DNA of 64,000 nt from Pontiellaceae bacterium B12219. Lineage in GTDB: Bacteria; Verrucomicrobiota; Kiritimatiellia; Kiritimatiellales; Pontiellaceae. A program made the translations under genes and the position numbers. Shown in pieces: positions 48,968 to 58,046 of this stretch. The stretch covers positions 37,578 to 101,577 of the forward strand of contig JARNMJ010000009.1 of NCBI GenBank assembly GCA_029432795.1, written 5' to 3'. A model generated the notes under the pieces. The model had not been told where the DNA came from and made no database searches. It worked only from the letters and a program-made list of their open reading frames with translations. Positions within the stretch are counted from its first letter, which is position 1. Every line of letters begins with the position of its first letter.

Positions 48968-50515
48968 GTGGATTTGACACCTAAAAAATGGCGAAAGAAA
49001 GAGAACACGCGCGCTGGAAAGCGCCGTGTTACTTTCGGTATTGCCAAACACTGGCGGAATCCCTTTCAGATTGCGATTATCGCGGTCGCGTTGGTTTCTT
49101 TTATTAGTTCCCAGATTGTTGACCGCCTGAAACAGCAACAGGTTTTTGAAGAAACCATGGCGCAGGCCAAATTACTGCGCACTGAAATGGATGCTTTAGA
49201 TGCGCAGGCGATGACGATTTATTCAAATCTTCAGGCGGCGTTTGGCGATTCCGTTGAAAAAGAGGTATCCGAAGAAGAGCAGGAGCTGATCGACGAATTG
49301 GCGGGCGTTTCCTCTGAACTGGATACCTGTTTTGCGCAAATCAACGCCTGTTATACGACGATGGCCTACCGATACCGTTCAGTTGACTGGGTTCAGAACT
49401 GGTTTGTGGATACGGCGCGGTGGAGTTTTGAGTCGGCTTTATCGCGCAATGATTTTGAACAGGCCCGGCGGTGGTTCAACAGTTCGCACGTGAATGCGCT
49501 GCTGCTGGACATGAAATCCCGGATTAAGGGCGGCGGAAGTTTAGAGATTTCCGCCGGGGACGATGTCTACGAAATCATTGTCTGGGCCTTAAAGCTGGAT
49601 GGATCCCGTCTGGTGCTGGCGAATCATGCCGGGCGTTCCAGTACCTTCCCTTATACCATTCCCGAAATTGAAACGGGTCCGTATCTGATCATGATTACCA
49701 GCACAGCGGGCGGATATTTCCCTTATCCGGTTTATATTGAACCGGGCGAGGAAAAGCAGGTGACGCTGGAAATTCCGAAGTTCGTTTCGGATGACCTTGT
49801 TTTTGTTCCGGGCGGCCCCTTTATCTGTGGCGGAGGACAGTCGCCGTTTTATCGGGAACATGTTCGAACCCTGCCGTCTTTCTATATTAAAACCTATGAA
49901 GTGACGGTGGCAGAATATCTTGAATTTTGGAAAAGCCTTTCCGATCCTCAGCAGCGCTCGGCGATGATGAGCTGCATTAATTTTTCGGACTTTGATGAAG
50001 AGATCGAGGCGTGGGATGCCGACGGCCGGGTTCTGGATGAACGCGTTAAACCCGACTTTCCAGTGGTTGGAATTTCCTGTGAAGCCGCTGCGGCGTATTG
50101 CGAATGGAAGGGGCGGCAACTGGGTGTATCTCTGCGGCTGCCGACGGCGTTCGAATGGGAAAAGGCCGCCCGGGGTGTGGATGGTCGCATTTATCCCTGG
50201 GGATACGATTTCGATGCGTCTGAAAATCTGGCCCTCACGCTGGATAATGTGAAGGGAAAAGAGGCCTATCCTTTCTGGGCACCCCGCGGAAAATTCAACC
50301 GGGATATTTCAGTTTACAATGTCCGCAATATGGGTGGAAATGTCCGTGAATATGTCACGACCTCGAATGGCGATTGCCAGATACGCGGCGGAAGTTCCGC
50401 AACACCGGCCTCTTTTATGGACAGCACGTTTGTCTCGTCCGATACGGATGCATTGCCGAGTGATGTCGGTTTCCGGTATGTCATGGAAGTTTCCGCGCAT
50501 AAACCGGTTCAATAA
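48968..50515 (+). CDS. Membrane-anchored SUMF1-domain protein without kinase domain
   Basis: 515 residues: cytoplasmic basic N-terminus, a membrane helix at about 35-52 (FQIAIIAVALVSFISSQIV), a coiled-coil-like region, a small beta domain (SLEISAGDDVYEIIVWALKL) and a C-terminal SUMF1 domain (PSFYIKTYEVTVAEYLEFWK, AAAYCEWKGRQ, LPTAFEWEKAARG, IRGGSS, SDVGFRY). The FGE active-site Cys pair is absent, so it is not a sulfatase-activating enzyme. It matches the extracytoplasmic half of the kinase encoded next. The start is GTG 48968, without a strong binding site, so it is tentative. Confidence 0.8.
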   Translation: MDLTPKKWRKKENTRAGKRRVTFGIAKHWRNPFQIAIIAVALVSFISSQIVDRLKQQQVFEETMAQAKLLRTEMDALDAQAMTIYSNLQAAFGDSVEKEVSEEEQELIDELAGVSSELDTCFAQINACYTTMAYRYRSVDWVQNWFVDTARWSFESALSRNDFEQARRWFNSSHVNALLLDMKSRIKGGGSLEISAGDDVYEIIVWALKLDGSRLVLANHAGRSSTFPYTIPEIETGPYLIMITSTAGGYFPYPVYIEPGEEKQVTLEIPKFVSDDLVFVPGGPFICGGGQSPFYREHVRTLPSFYIKTYEVTVAEYLEFWKSLSDPQQRSAMMSCINFSDFDEEIEAWDADGRVLDERVKPDFPVVGISCEAAAAYCEWKGRQLGVSLRLPTAFEWEKAARGVDGRIYPWGYDFDASENLALTLDNVKGKEAYPFWAPRGKFNRDISVYNVRNMGGNVREYVTTSNGDCQIRGGSSATPASFMDSTFVSSDTDALPSDVGFRYVMEVSAHKPVQ

Positions 50516-50597
50516 CGGTATAGTCCGGAATGATCCGATGATAAATCGGTGACCGCTGAATGTGTTTTACATCATAAGATCCTGTAGTGGAGATTAA

Positions 50598-53171
50598 ATG
50601 GAACCGGTTGACCCAGAGCAGACAAAAACTCCCGTTGAGGCATCGAGCGAAACGCAGGGTTCAGGCTCAACGTTTGAGTTAGGGCACGTGAAGCAGGTAC
50701 TGTCGATCAAAATGGATTCATTGGAATCGCATTATTCCTCCATTACATTATTGGGCAAAGGTTCTTTCGGTGAAGTGCATCAGGCCGTTGATACGCTGCT
50801 GGGGCGTGAAGTTGCCATCAAATCGCTGAAAAAACAGTTTCGGGATGAAGAGGAAGTGGTGGACCGTTTTCTCAAAGAAGCCCGCGGGACTTCACAGCTG
50901 GAACACCCGAATATTATGCCGGTGCACGAAATGGGAGTGACCGACGAGCTTGGCATATATTTCACGATGAAAAAAATCGTAGGGGAGGATCTGAAGGCGA
51001 TTTTAGAGCGGCTTGATTCCGACACGCCTTCTTATCGGAAAAGATACCCGCTGAATGTTTTGCTCGAAATATTTCTCTCCATCTGCAACGGGGTTGCTTT
51101 TGCGCATAGCAAGGGCGTGATCCACCGCGATCTGAAACCGGCCAATGTGATGATTGGTGAATTCGGCGAGGTGCTGGTGCTCGATTGGGGATTGGTGAAA
51201 TCCGTGGATACGGCGGATGATACCCGGCAGAATGTCAAACTCCGGATGGAGGAGTTTGATCTCGGCAGTCATACGATTGATGGAGCAATTTCGGGGACCC
51301 CGAATTATATGTCGCCGGAACAGGCCGAAGGTAAAATCGATGAAATCGATTTTCAGAGCGATATCTACAGCCTTGGAGCCATTCTTTACCATATTCTGAC
51401 CTATCTGCCGCCTTTCGAAAAAACACAGCTGCGCAAGCTGTTGGATAACGTGAAACAGGGGCGCTTCATGCGGCCGCGCCAGCGCCGGCCGGAGCTTAAG
51501 ATTCCGAGGGAGCTGGATGCCATCTGCATGAAAGCGATGGATCGTTTGCAGGTGAACCGCTATCGGTCGGTGGAAGACTTGGCGAAAGATATCCGGCATT
51601 TTATCGCCCATCGCCCGGTGAGTGCATATAAATCGCCGCGTCACATTCGGGCCTGGAAGATCTGTCGCCGAAATCCGATCAAAGCCAGTGTGGCCGGGGC
51701 CATGTTGCTTGCTCTCCTGCTGGTGCGCACGGTGCAGTTTTCCGCCTTGTACGGTGAGTATAAAGGAAATCTGGAAGATGGTAATGCCAAGCTGAATATC
51801 GCGGAAGCGCTGATGGAGGAATCGCGCGAGACGTATAATGCTCTTCAAACACTTCGGGCGGAAAGTGTTGAAATTCAGCCCCTGCTGGAAGAGCTGGAGC
51901 TTGTTAAACAGCTGGATGATCTCGTTACCGAAATGAACATCAACTACCAGCTGGCGATCAGTTTCTATGAAGCCGTACCATTGGAATACAGTAAAAAACG
52001 GACGGTGGTGTCCGGATACCATTCCGCCATGAAAGACCTCATTGGGTTTGCGCTTTATCGGGAGGATTATCAAACCGCATGGCAATGGCATCAGACGATC
52101 AGTGCGAAAATTAAAACCTGGGGCCGCCATTTAAGTCCTGAAGACCAGGCATATATGAACGAGGTGAAGGATCGTATTGAGGGCTACGGAAGCCTGACGA
52201 TTAACGGCTCTGAAAATGTGGAAGAAGTGGTCGTGTGGCCCTTTGTCGACAACGGGGTGAGTCTGGTGCAGGGCGATCCGATTAAGCAGGGGAGCATCTT
52301 CCCGGTTACGGTGGATCGGATTGGGCAAGGATCGTATCTGCTTTGGCTTACACTGAAGAGCGGTCGGTTTCTTCCGTATCCCATCAACATCGACCATGGA
52401 GAGCAGGTTGAAATCAACCTGAATATTCCGGATGAGATTCCTGAAGGAATGGTGTTTGTTCCCGAGGGCCTGTTTCTCTACGGAGGTCCGTATTCGCGAT
52501 TCTATCGTCAGCATGAACTTTATCTGCCAGCCTTCTTCATCAAGAAAACGGAAGTCACTTTACGGGAGTATCTGGACTTCTGGAAAACGCTGACCGATGA
52601 GAAAAAGAAGAGAGAGTATATGAGCCGAATCCGGTTCAGTCGCAGTGAGCGCGCCTACGAAGATGCGTGGAATGCAAAAGGCGAAATTGAAGACCCGCGG
52701 GTGAAGGCGGACTATCCCGTGGTTGGAATCACTCCCGAGGCAGCCGCTGCATTTTGCATTTGGAAAAGTGAGCAGCTCGGAAAAACGGTTCGGCTTCCCA
52801 CGGCGGAAGAGTGGGAAAAAGCCGCCCGAGGCGTGGATGGCCGCACCTACGTTTGGGGCAACGGGTTTGACGAAAATGAAAACCTCGCATTCACCAAATA
52901 CAACCTGAAGGGCAAGGCGCGCTTCCCGCTCTGGGCACCACCCGGAAGTTTTAAGCGCGATGTGACGGTGTACAACGCCTACGACATGGCGGGCAATGTC
53001 CGGGAAATGACCGCTTCGTTGCTTCCCGACAGTACCGACCTTTATCAGATTAAGGGGGGGAGTTTCGCCGTTCCGAAAAATTTCCTTCCGTGCAGTAATT
53101 CCTCCGATACGACGGTGACGCCGAGCGATGTCGGATTCCGCTATATCATGGAAATTGAGAACAAACTATGA
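50598..53171 (+). CDS. Ser/Thr protein kinase with transmembrane segment and SUMF1 domain
   Basis: 857 residues. Kinase domain about 47-335: glycine loop GKGSFGEV, Lys75 in VAIKSL, HRDLKPANVM with Asp178, DWG at 196-198 in place of DFG, and GTPNYMSPEQAEG. A membrane helix (about 365-388) leads to a coiled-coil region, a beta domain (LTINGSENVEEVVVWPF) and a SUMF1 domain (AAAFCIWKSEQ, LPTAEEWEKAARG, IKGGSF, SDVGFRY). This looks like a sensor kinase with an outside ligand-binding module. GGAG binding site. Its stop overlaps the next gene by 4 bases. Confidence 0.92.
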   Translation: MEPVDPEQTKTPVEASSETQGSGSTFELGHVKQVLSIKMDSLESHYSSITLLGKGSFGEVHQAVDTLLGREVAIKSLKKQFRDEEEVVDRFLKEARGTSQLEHPNIMPVHEMGVTDELGIYFTMKKIVGEDLKAILERLDSDTPSYRKRYPLNVLLEIFLSICNGVAFAHSKGVIHRDLKPANVMIGEFGEVLVLDWGLVKSVDTADDTRQNVKLRMEEFDLGSHTIDGAISGTPNYMSPEQAEGKIDEIDFQSDIYSLGAILYHILTYLPPFEKTQLRKLLDNVKQGRFMRPRQRRPELKIPRELDAICMKAMDRLQVNRYRSVEDLAKDIRHFIAHRPVSAYKSPRHIRAWKICRRNPIKASVAGAMLLALLLVRTVQFSALYGEYKGNLEDGNAKLNIAEALMEESRETYNALQTLRAESVEIQPLLEELELVKQLDDLVTEMNINYQLAISFYEAVPLEYSKKRTVVSGYHSAMKDLIGFALYREDYQTAWQWHQTISAKIKTWGRHLSPEDQAYMNEVKDRIEGYGSLTINGSENVEEVVVWPFVDNGVSLVQGDPIKQGSIFPVTVDRIGQGSYLLWLTLKSGRFLPYPINIDHGEQVEINLNIPDEIPEGMVFVPEGLFLYGGPYSRFYRQHELYLPAFFIKKTEVTLREYLDFWKTLTDEKKKREYMSRIRFSRSERAYEDAWNAKGEIEDPRVKADYPVVGITPEAAAAFCIWKSEQLGKTVRLPTAEEWEKAARGVDGRTYVWGNGFDENENLAFTKYNLKGKARFPLWAPPGSFKRDVTVYNAYDMAGNVREMTASLLPDSTDLYQIKGGSFAVPKNFLPCSNSSDTTVTPSDVGFRYIMEIENKL

Positions 53172-54190
53172 CCAGAATCCCCGCAAAATCCCAACAGGCA
53201 ACAGAGGCCCTCCATCTCGTTGAATCGCTGCAATCCCGCTTTGTCCAGGGATTGGAAAAAATTGGAACTGTACCTTTCCAGGGGGTGGAATGGCTGCGCG
53301 ATGACGGCGTACATGGCGGCGGGAAACGTTTCGGTGTGGAGGACTCCGAAATGCTCGACCGCGCGTCTGTCAATGTCTCGCAGGTTCATTATGACGACGG
53401 TCCGGAACGTAAGCTCGGTTCGGCCTCTGCAATTTCAACCATTGTTCATCCCGCAGATCCACTTATGCCTTCGGTTCACATACATATCAGCTGGACTGAA
53501 ATGAAGAGCGGCGCGGGGTACTGGCGCATGATGGCCGATCTGAATCCATCGGTTCCAAACCCTGGAAACTGCGCGTTATTCACTGCGGCTCTGAAGACTG
53601 CCGCTCCGGAGCAGTATGCCGAAGCCGCGGAGCAGGGCGATCGCTACTTTTATATTCCCGCACTCCAGCGCACTCGCGGAATCACTCACTTCTATCTGGA
53701 AAATTTTAATACCGGCGATTTCAATGCGGATCTGTTGCTGGCTCGAAAAGTAGGGGAGGCTTCAATTGATGCGTATCTCCAGCTGTTGGAACATGCTGTG
53801 TCGGAAAATATTCCGCCTTCGGAGGCGGACCGCGCCGCCCAGCTGGCCTACCGCACTCTCTATTTTTTCCAGGTGCTCACGCTCGATCGCGGGACGACAA
53901 CCGGTTTGATGGTGCACGATCAGAACGATGTCGGAATTCTGGGTTCGCTGCCGGCCCGGATCGATAAAAACCTGCTGGCATCGTGGCAGTCGCGTATGCC
54001 GGAACCGCAGGACCGTTTACTGGATAAACTCATTGCCGCGCTTCCAAACGTGGGGGTTTGCACGATTGATGAAGGGGTGAAAAAGAAGCTCGCCGCTGCT
54101 GTGCGCGCACATTATCAGCAGTTTCCCGAGGCCCTGAATATGCAGGCTTCCGGAAATTCAACTCCCCCGACGGTGGAAAATCACCGGTAA
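53168..54190 (+). CDS. Divergent coproporphyrinogen III oxidase (HemF-like)
   Basis: 340 residues. Family-like stretches are WLRDDGVHGGGKRFGVEDSE, ASVNVSQVHYDD, ISTIVHPADPLMPSVHIHI and FYLENFNTGDF. In place of the usual FGGGxDLTPYY signature it has YWRMMADLNPSVP, so it is a distant member. HemF oxidatively decarboxylates coproporphyrinogen III in heme synthesis. The start ATG overlaps the kinase stop (ATGA), which implies coupled translation, an odd pairing. Two perfect TTCCA-N5-TGGAA sites (53276 and 53553) lie inside. Confidence 0.6.
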   Translation: MTRIPAKSQQATEALHLVESLQSRFVQGLEKIGTVPFQGVEWLRDDGVHGGGKRFGVEDSEMLDRASVNVSQVHYDDGPERKLGSASAISTIVHPADPLMPSVHIHISWTEMKSGAGYWRMMADLNPSVPNPGNCALFTAALKTAAPEQYAEAAEQGDRYFYIPALQRTRGITHFYLENFNTGDFNADLLLARKVGEASIDAYLQLLEHAVSENIPPSEADRAAQLAYRTLYFFQVLTLDRGTTTGLMVHDQNDVGILGSLPARIDKNLLASWQSRMPEPQDRLLDKLIAALPNVGVCTIDEGVKKKLAAAVRAHYQQFPEALNMQASGNSTPPTVENHR

Positions 54191-54278
54191 CCTGATCGGT
54201 AATTTTTTCAGCGTTTGGGACTTGGCATTCCCTGTAAAGAATTTATCTTCAGCGCACAATTTGAATGGAGATAAATTG

Positions 54279-55361
54279 ATGTTGAATAACGAAGCGATTG
54301 CAGGAATTAGCTGGGGAGAAATCCTGGTGCTGTTGGGGTGGGTCATTGGGCCGATGCTGCTCGGTAAAGTGCTGCAGCTTATTCTGGCTAATCTGGGCAA
54401 AGCGAAACGTTTTGAAAATCGACCGCTTATTCTTGTAACACTTAAGGCGCTTGGCCGACCGATTCCTTTTCTTTTTTCCGCCATCGGTTTGTTATGTGGA
54501 TTGAGTGGCTTGGAGCTCAGCAAGTCGGTTTATGACATTATCCATGATGGATTTGATGTCATTTTCACAGTGGCGATTGCATTTTTCATCTATTCGCTGG
54601 TCGATGTGGTTGATTTCATCATCATCCATATTACGAGCAAGACCGAAACCAAAATGGATGATCTGATGGCCCCGGTTGTCCGCAAGAGTCTGCGCGTGAT
54701 TGTGGTGGTGCTCGGTCTGGTTCAGATTGCCCAGATTCTAAGCGATAAACCGATCACGACCATCCTCACGGGGCTGGGAGTTGGCGGATTGGCGGTTGCA
54801 TTGGCCGCACAGGAAACCATCAAAAACTTTTTCGGTTCGCTGGTCATTTTTGCCGATAAACCGTTCGAGCTCGGCGAACGCATTAAAGTGGGCGGGCATG
54901 ATGGAAGCATCGAGGAAGTCGGCTTCCGTTCAACCCGAATCCGGACGCTGGACGGTCATCTCGTAACCGTACCGAATGGTGAATTAGCGAATATGATGAT
55001 TCAGAATGTGTCGAAACGGCCCTTCATTAAACGGGTGATGAATGTCACGGTGACTTACGATACTTCTCCGGAAAAAGTGCAGGAGGCCATCGATATTCTG
55101 AAAGAGCTGCTGGAGAATCATGAAGGCATGAAGGAGGATCTTCCGCCCCGTGTTTTCTTCAGCGATTTCAACGACTGCTCGCTGAATATCATTGCGATTT
55201 ACTGGTACCACCCGCCGGAATACTGGAAGTATATGGAGCACGCCAACGGGCTCAATATGGAATTGCTCAAGCGCTATAACGAAGCCGGTATTGAATTCGC
55301 ATTCCCGACTCAGACGCTTTATGTGAACGGGCTGGAAGGCACGTTGAACAGTCAGGTCTAA
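54279..55361 (+). CDS. Small-conductance mechanosensitive channel (MscS family)
   Basis: 360 residues from ATG 54279 (GGAG upstream). Several N-terminal membrane helices, then the MscS pore helix GLGVGGLAVALAAQETIKNFFGSLVIF and beta domain (FELGERIKVGGHDGSIEEVGFRSTRIRT, VPNGELA). It opens on hypo-osmotic shock to release solutes. The frame is open further upstream (54222), but without a binding site. Confidence 0.93.
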   Translation: MLNNEAIAGISWGEILVLLGWVIGPMLLGKVLQLILANLGKAKRFENRPLILVTLKALGRPIPFLFSAIGLLCGLSGLELSKSVYDIIHDGFDVIFTVAIAFFIYSLVDVVDFIIIHITSKTETKMDDLMAPVVRKSLRVIVVVLGLVQIAQILSDKPITTILTGLGVGGLAVALAAQETIKNFFGSLVIFADKPFELGERIKVGGHDGSIEEVGFRSTRIRTLDGHLVTVPNGELANMMIQNVSKRPFIKRVMNVTVTYDTSPEKVQEAIDILKELLENHEGMKEDLPPRVFFSDFNDCSLNIIAIYWYHPPEYWKYMEHANGLNMELLKRYNEAGIEFAFPTQTLYVNGLEGTLNSQV

Positions 55362-55399
55362 GTCTGCAGCTCTGCTGGAAAATAGCAGGCAACATGAGA

Positions 55400-55658
55400 C
55401 TGCGTAGATTTTTGTGATGAAGCTGGTGATTTCCAGAGCCTCTGTCTCGTACTCCGGAAATTTATTCGCAACGGATCGCGGTTCGGTTGTTCGCTGGTAC
55501 CAACGGATTAATGTAAATGCTATAAGTATATACTGAAAAATCTGTTACATTCATGCACAGGTCATGAAGCCAAATTTAGGGACAGCAAAAAAGAAACCCC
55601 GCGCATGCACCAAAATATTTCCATTAATCCGTTGCCCCTTCCATGAAATTCTACGAAG
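55400..55658 (-). repeat. Dispersed non-coding element, copy B (259 bp)
   Basis: Reverse-complement homologue of copy A (32073-32367). Ends are CTGCGTAG (55400-55407) and CTACGAAG (55651-55658). Shared blocks include GAATTTCATGGAAGGGGCAA, CTTTTTTGCTGTCC, TTTTTCAGTATA, ATTAATCCGTTGG, ACCGCGATCCGTTGC and CGGAGTACG. It has three ATCCGTTG motifs against five in copy A; CAACGGATTAA (55501-55511) and TTAATCCGTTG (55624-55634) could pair. Also located between convergent genes; it fills most of the 384-bp spacer 55362-55745. Confidence 0.75.
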
Positions 55659-55745
55659 AGCTCAAAATGATTTCCAATTCGCTACTCACAGACTCATTTT
55701 GCCCTGAACCATTTTTTTAACGCTGTTCTTTTTGCTGAACGGGGA

Positions 55746-57884
55746 TTAGTTCTCGCTCAGGTTCGGTGCCAGCAGGGGGGACTGTTCGGCAATCTTTTCC
55801 ATGTCGATCATGTCGGAAAGAATGAACAATGTTTCGTCGAGGATGATGTCCTTGCTGGCCTGTTCATCGTCTTCTTCATCGTCCGTCAAAAATGCGCCGG
55901 ATTGAATGTCGTCGAGTTCCTTTTCGGCTTCGGCTTCCGCCAGGCGATTGCTGAGCGATAGCGAAACGGTTTTGGTTTCGTAGCGTTCTTTCAATCGGTC
56001 GCGGCGGGTAAGGAAGAGCTGAAACTCTTCATTGTTCTCGAGGCGTTCATTCGAATGTTCGGTCAGCAGCGGAAGCTGTGCATCGAATCCGTCCAGAGAG
56101 CGGTACATTGCCGGACGGACGGTATCCCAGGGCAGGGCGTGTTCGAGGGAATCTTCGCCCACGTCCATCACATCCAGATACGAAGGAATAATAATGTCGG
56201 GTGTGACCCCCTTCAACTGGGTGGAACCGCCGTTGATGCGGTAGAAGCCGGCCGTGGTCAGTTTAAGAGAACCTTTACGATCGCCCAGCGGCATCAGGGT
56301 TTGCACGGAGCCTTTGCCATGGGTTTGTTTGTCGCCGACAATGATTGCGCGTTTATAGTCCTGCAGTGCTGCAGCGAGAATTTCCGAGGCAGAGGCACTT
56401 AGACGGTTAACGAGCACAATCATCGGGCCGTCATATTCGACGGTAGGATCGGCATCGGGCAGCACCTGTACACCACGCTTCTCTTTCACCTGAACAATCG
56501 GTCCGGAGGAGATGAAGAGCCCGGCACATTCGATGGCCTCAACCAGTGAGCCGCCGCCATTATTGCGAAGGTCGAGCACCAGGCCTTCAATGCCTTCTTT
56601 CATCAGTTCACGAATCAGGCGGCGCACGTCGGTTGATGCCCGGCGGGCATCCTTCTCATTATGACTGGTTGCATTGAAGTCGGCATAAAAGTCGGGAAGA
56701 GTAATCACACCCAGTTTGCGCATTTGGCCATTGCCGATGTCGACTTCCTTCACTTCGCTCTTGGCAGCCTGCTCTTCAAGTTTGACCTCATCGCGGACGA
56801 GACTGATTTTTTTGGTGCGGGTACCGGAACGATCGGAAGCCGGGATAACCGTCAGGACAACCGTTGTGTCGATTTCACCGCGAATCAAACGTACGGCTTT
56901 GTAGAGCGGCCAGTGCAGAATGCTGACGGGTTCTTCATTTCCCTGAGCAACAGCAATGATTTTGTCGCCCGCTTCCAGTTGCCCGTCGCGGTCGGCCGGG
57001 CCGCCGGGAATAATGCGTACGATCCGTGCCGTACCGTCGTCAGGGCGAAGCATGGCGCCAATGCCAACGAGAGAAAGTTTCATGTTAATATCAAAATCTT
57101 CAACGCTGCTGGGCGACATATAATCGGAGTGCGGGTCGTACACCAGCGAGAAGGAGGAGAGGTAGCGCTGCAGCAGCATCTCTTCGTCAAACGATTCCAT
57201 CGTCAGCTGAAACTGTTTGTAGCGCTCCATGATAAACTCTTCCGGAGTCAGGTTGGCTTCCTCCAGTTCTTCAGAGTATTCCGCGACTGTGTTGGTTGAA
57301 ACGGTTTCCGCTTCAACAACCTGATTTGTCGAAACGGTTTCGACGCTGTTCGTCTCTTCCGAGCTGTATACTTCTTTGGAAACGAGACGGGCAATGTATT
57401 CGTTCTTGAGGCGCTTCCGCCAGAGGTCGTCCCATTCGGCTTCATTCTGCGGCCAGGCCATATCCTTGCGATCCCAGACAAACTCTTCGTCCACATTGAC
57501 GTCGAAGCCTTTTTCCAATTGCTTTTCCGAAAATTCAATCCGGTTCTGAATCCGTTCCATCAGAATATTGTAAGCATCAATGGCAAATTCAATATCGCCC
57601 TTACGCAACCGTTTGTGCAGGTTTTGGGCATCTTTACTGAGCATCTCGATGTCCGATTGCAGAAAATAGCTGCGCGCCGGATCAAGCGAATCGATATAAA
57701 GATCGAAGGCATTCGTGGAAATATAGGCATCCATCGGCAATTGATTCAGGTGAAAGACCGGCAGCGAATACGCGACCGTCCGACTGATCTTTTTTACATC
57801 CAGATCGCTTTTTTCAACATCAGCCGTTCCAAACATTGGAAGGGCGAGAGCCATGCAAACCGGTATTAATGTTCTAATCGTCAT
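55746..57884 (-). CDS. prc: Carboxy-terminal processing (tail-specific) protease Prc/CtpA
   Basis: 712 residues with a signal peptide (MTIRTLIPVCMALALPMFG). N-terminal helical domain, PDZ domain (VGIGAMLRPDDGTARIVRI, GGPADRDGQLEAGDKIIAV), S41 protease domain with the catalytic Ser in NRLSASASEILAAAL and Lys in GDKQTHGKGSVQTL, and a C-terminal extension. It degrades or trims periplasmic proteins. AAAGGA lies before the ATG. A perfect TTCCA-N5-TGGAA copy (57837-57851) lies in the signal-peptide codons. Confidence 0.94.
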   Translation of the reverse strand: MTIRTLIPVCMALALPMFGTADVEKSDLDVKKISRTVAYSLPVFHLNQLPMDAYISTNAFDLYIDSLDPARSYFLQSDIEMLSKDAQNLHKRLRKGDIEFAIDAYNILMERIQNRIEFSEKQLEKGFDVNVDEEFVWDRKDMAWPQNEAEWDDLWRKRLKNEYIARLVSKEVYSSEETNSVETVSTNQVVEAETVSTNTVAEYSEELEEANLTPEEFIMERYKQFQLTMESFDEEMLLQRYLSSFSLVYDPHSDYMSPSSVEDFDINMKLSLVGIGAMLRPDDGTARIVRIIPGGPADRDGQLEAGDKIIAVAQGNEEPVSILHWPLYKAVRLIRGEIDTTVVLTVIPASDRSGTRTKKISLVRDEVKLEEQAAKSEVKEVDIGNGQMRKLGVITLPDFYADFNATSHNEKDARRASTDVRRLIRELMKEGIEGLVLDLRNNGGGSLVEAIECAGLFISSGPIVQVKEKRGVQVLPDADPTVEYDGPMIVLVNRLSASASEILAAALQDYKRAIIVGDKQTHGKGSVQTLMPLGDRKGSLKLTTAGFYRINGGSTQLKGVTPDIIIPSYLDVMDVGEDSLEHALPWDTVRPAMYRSLDGFDAQLPLLTEHSNERLENNEEFQLFLTRRDRLKERYETKTVSLSLSNRLAEAEAEKELDDIQSGAFLTDDEEDDEQASKDIILDETLFILSDMIDMEKIAEQSPLLAPNLSEN

Positions 57885-58046
57885 ACAAATCCTTTAGTCG
57901 CAATTTAGATTCAACCACATTATCTGCCGATCCAAGGCAAAACAAGCCGCATTAAGGCATAGATTCCTGCGTTTTTCCTTTTAACGCATGTTTGATTGCC
58001 TATATTTTCAAAGACTCTTAACCAATTGAAACCGGAGACAGTTTTT

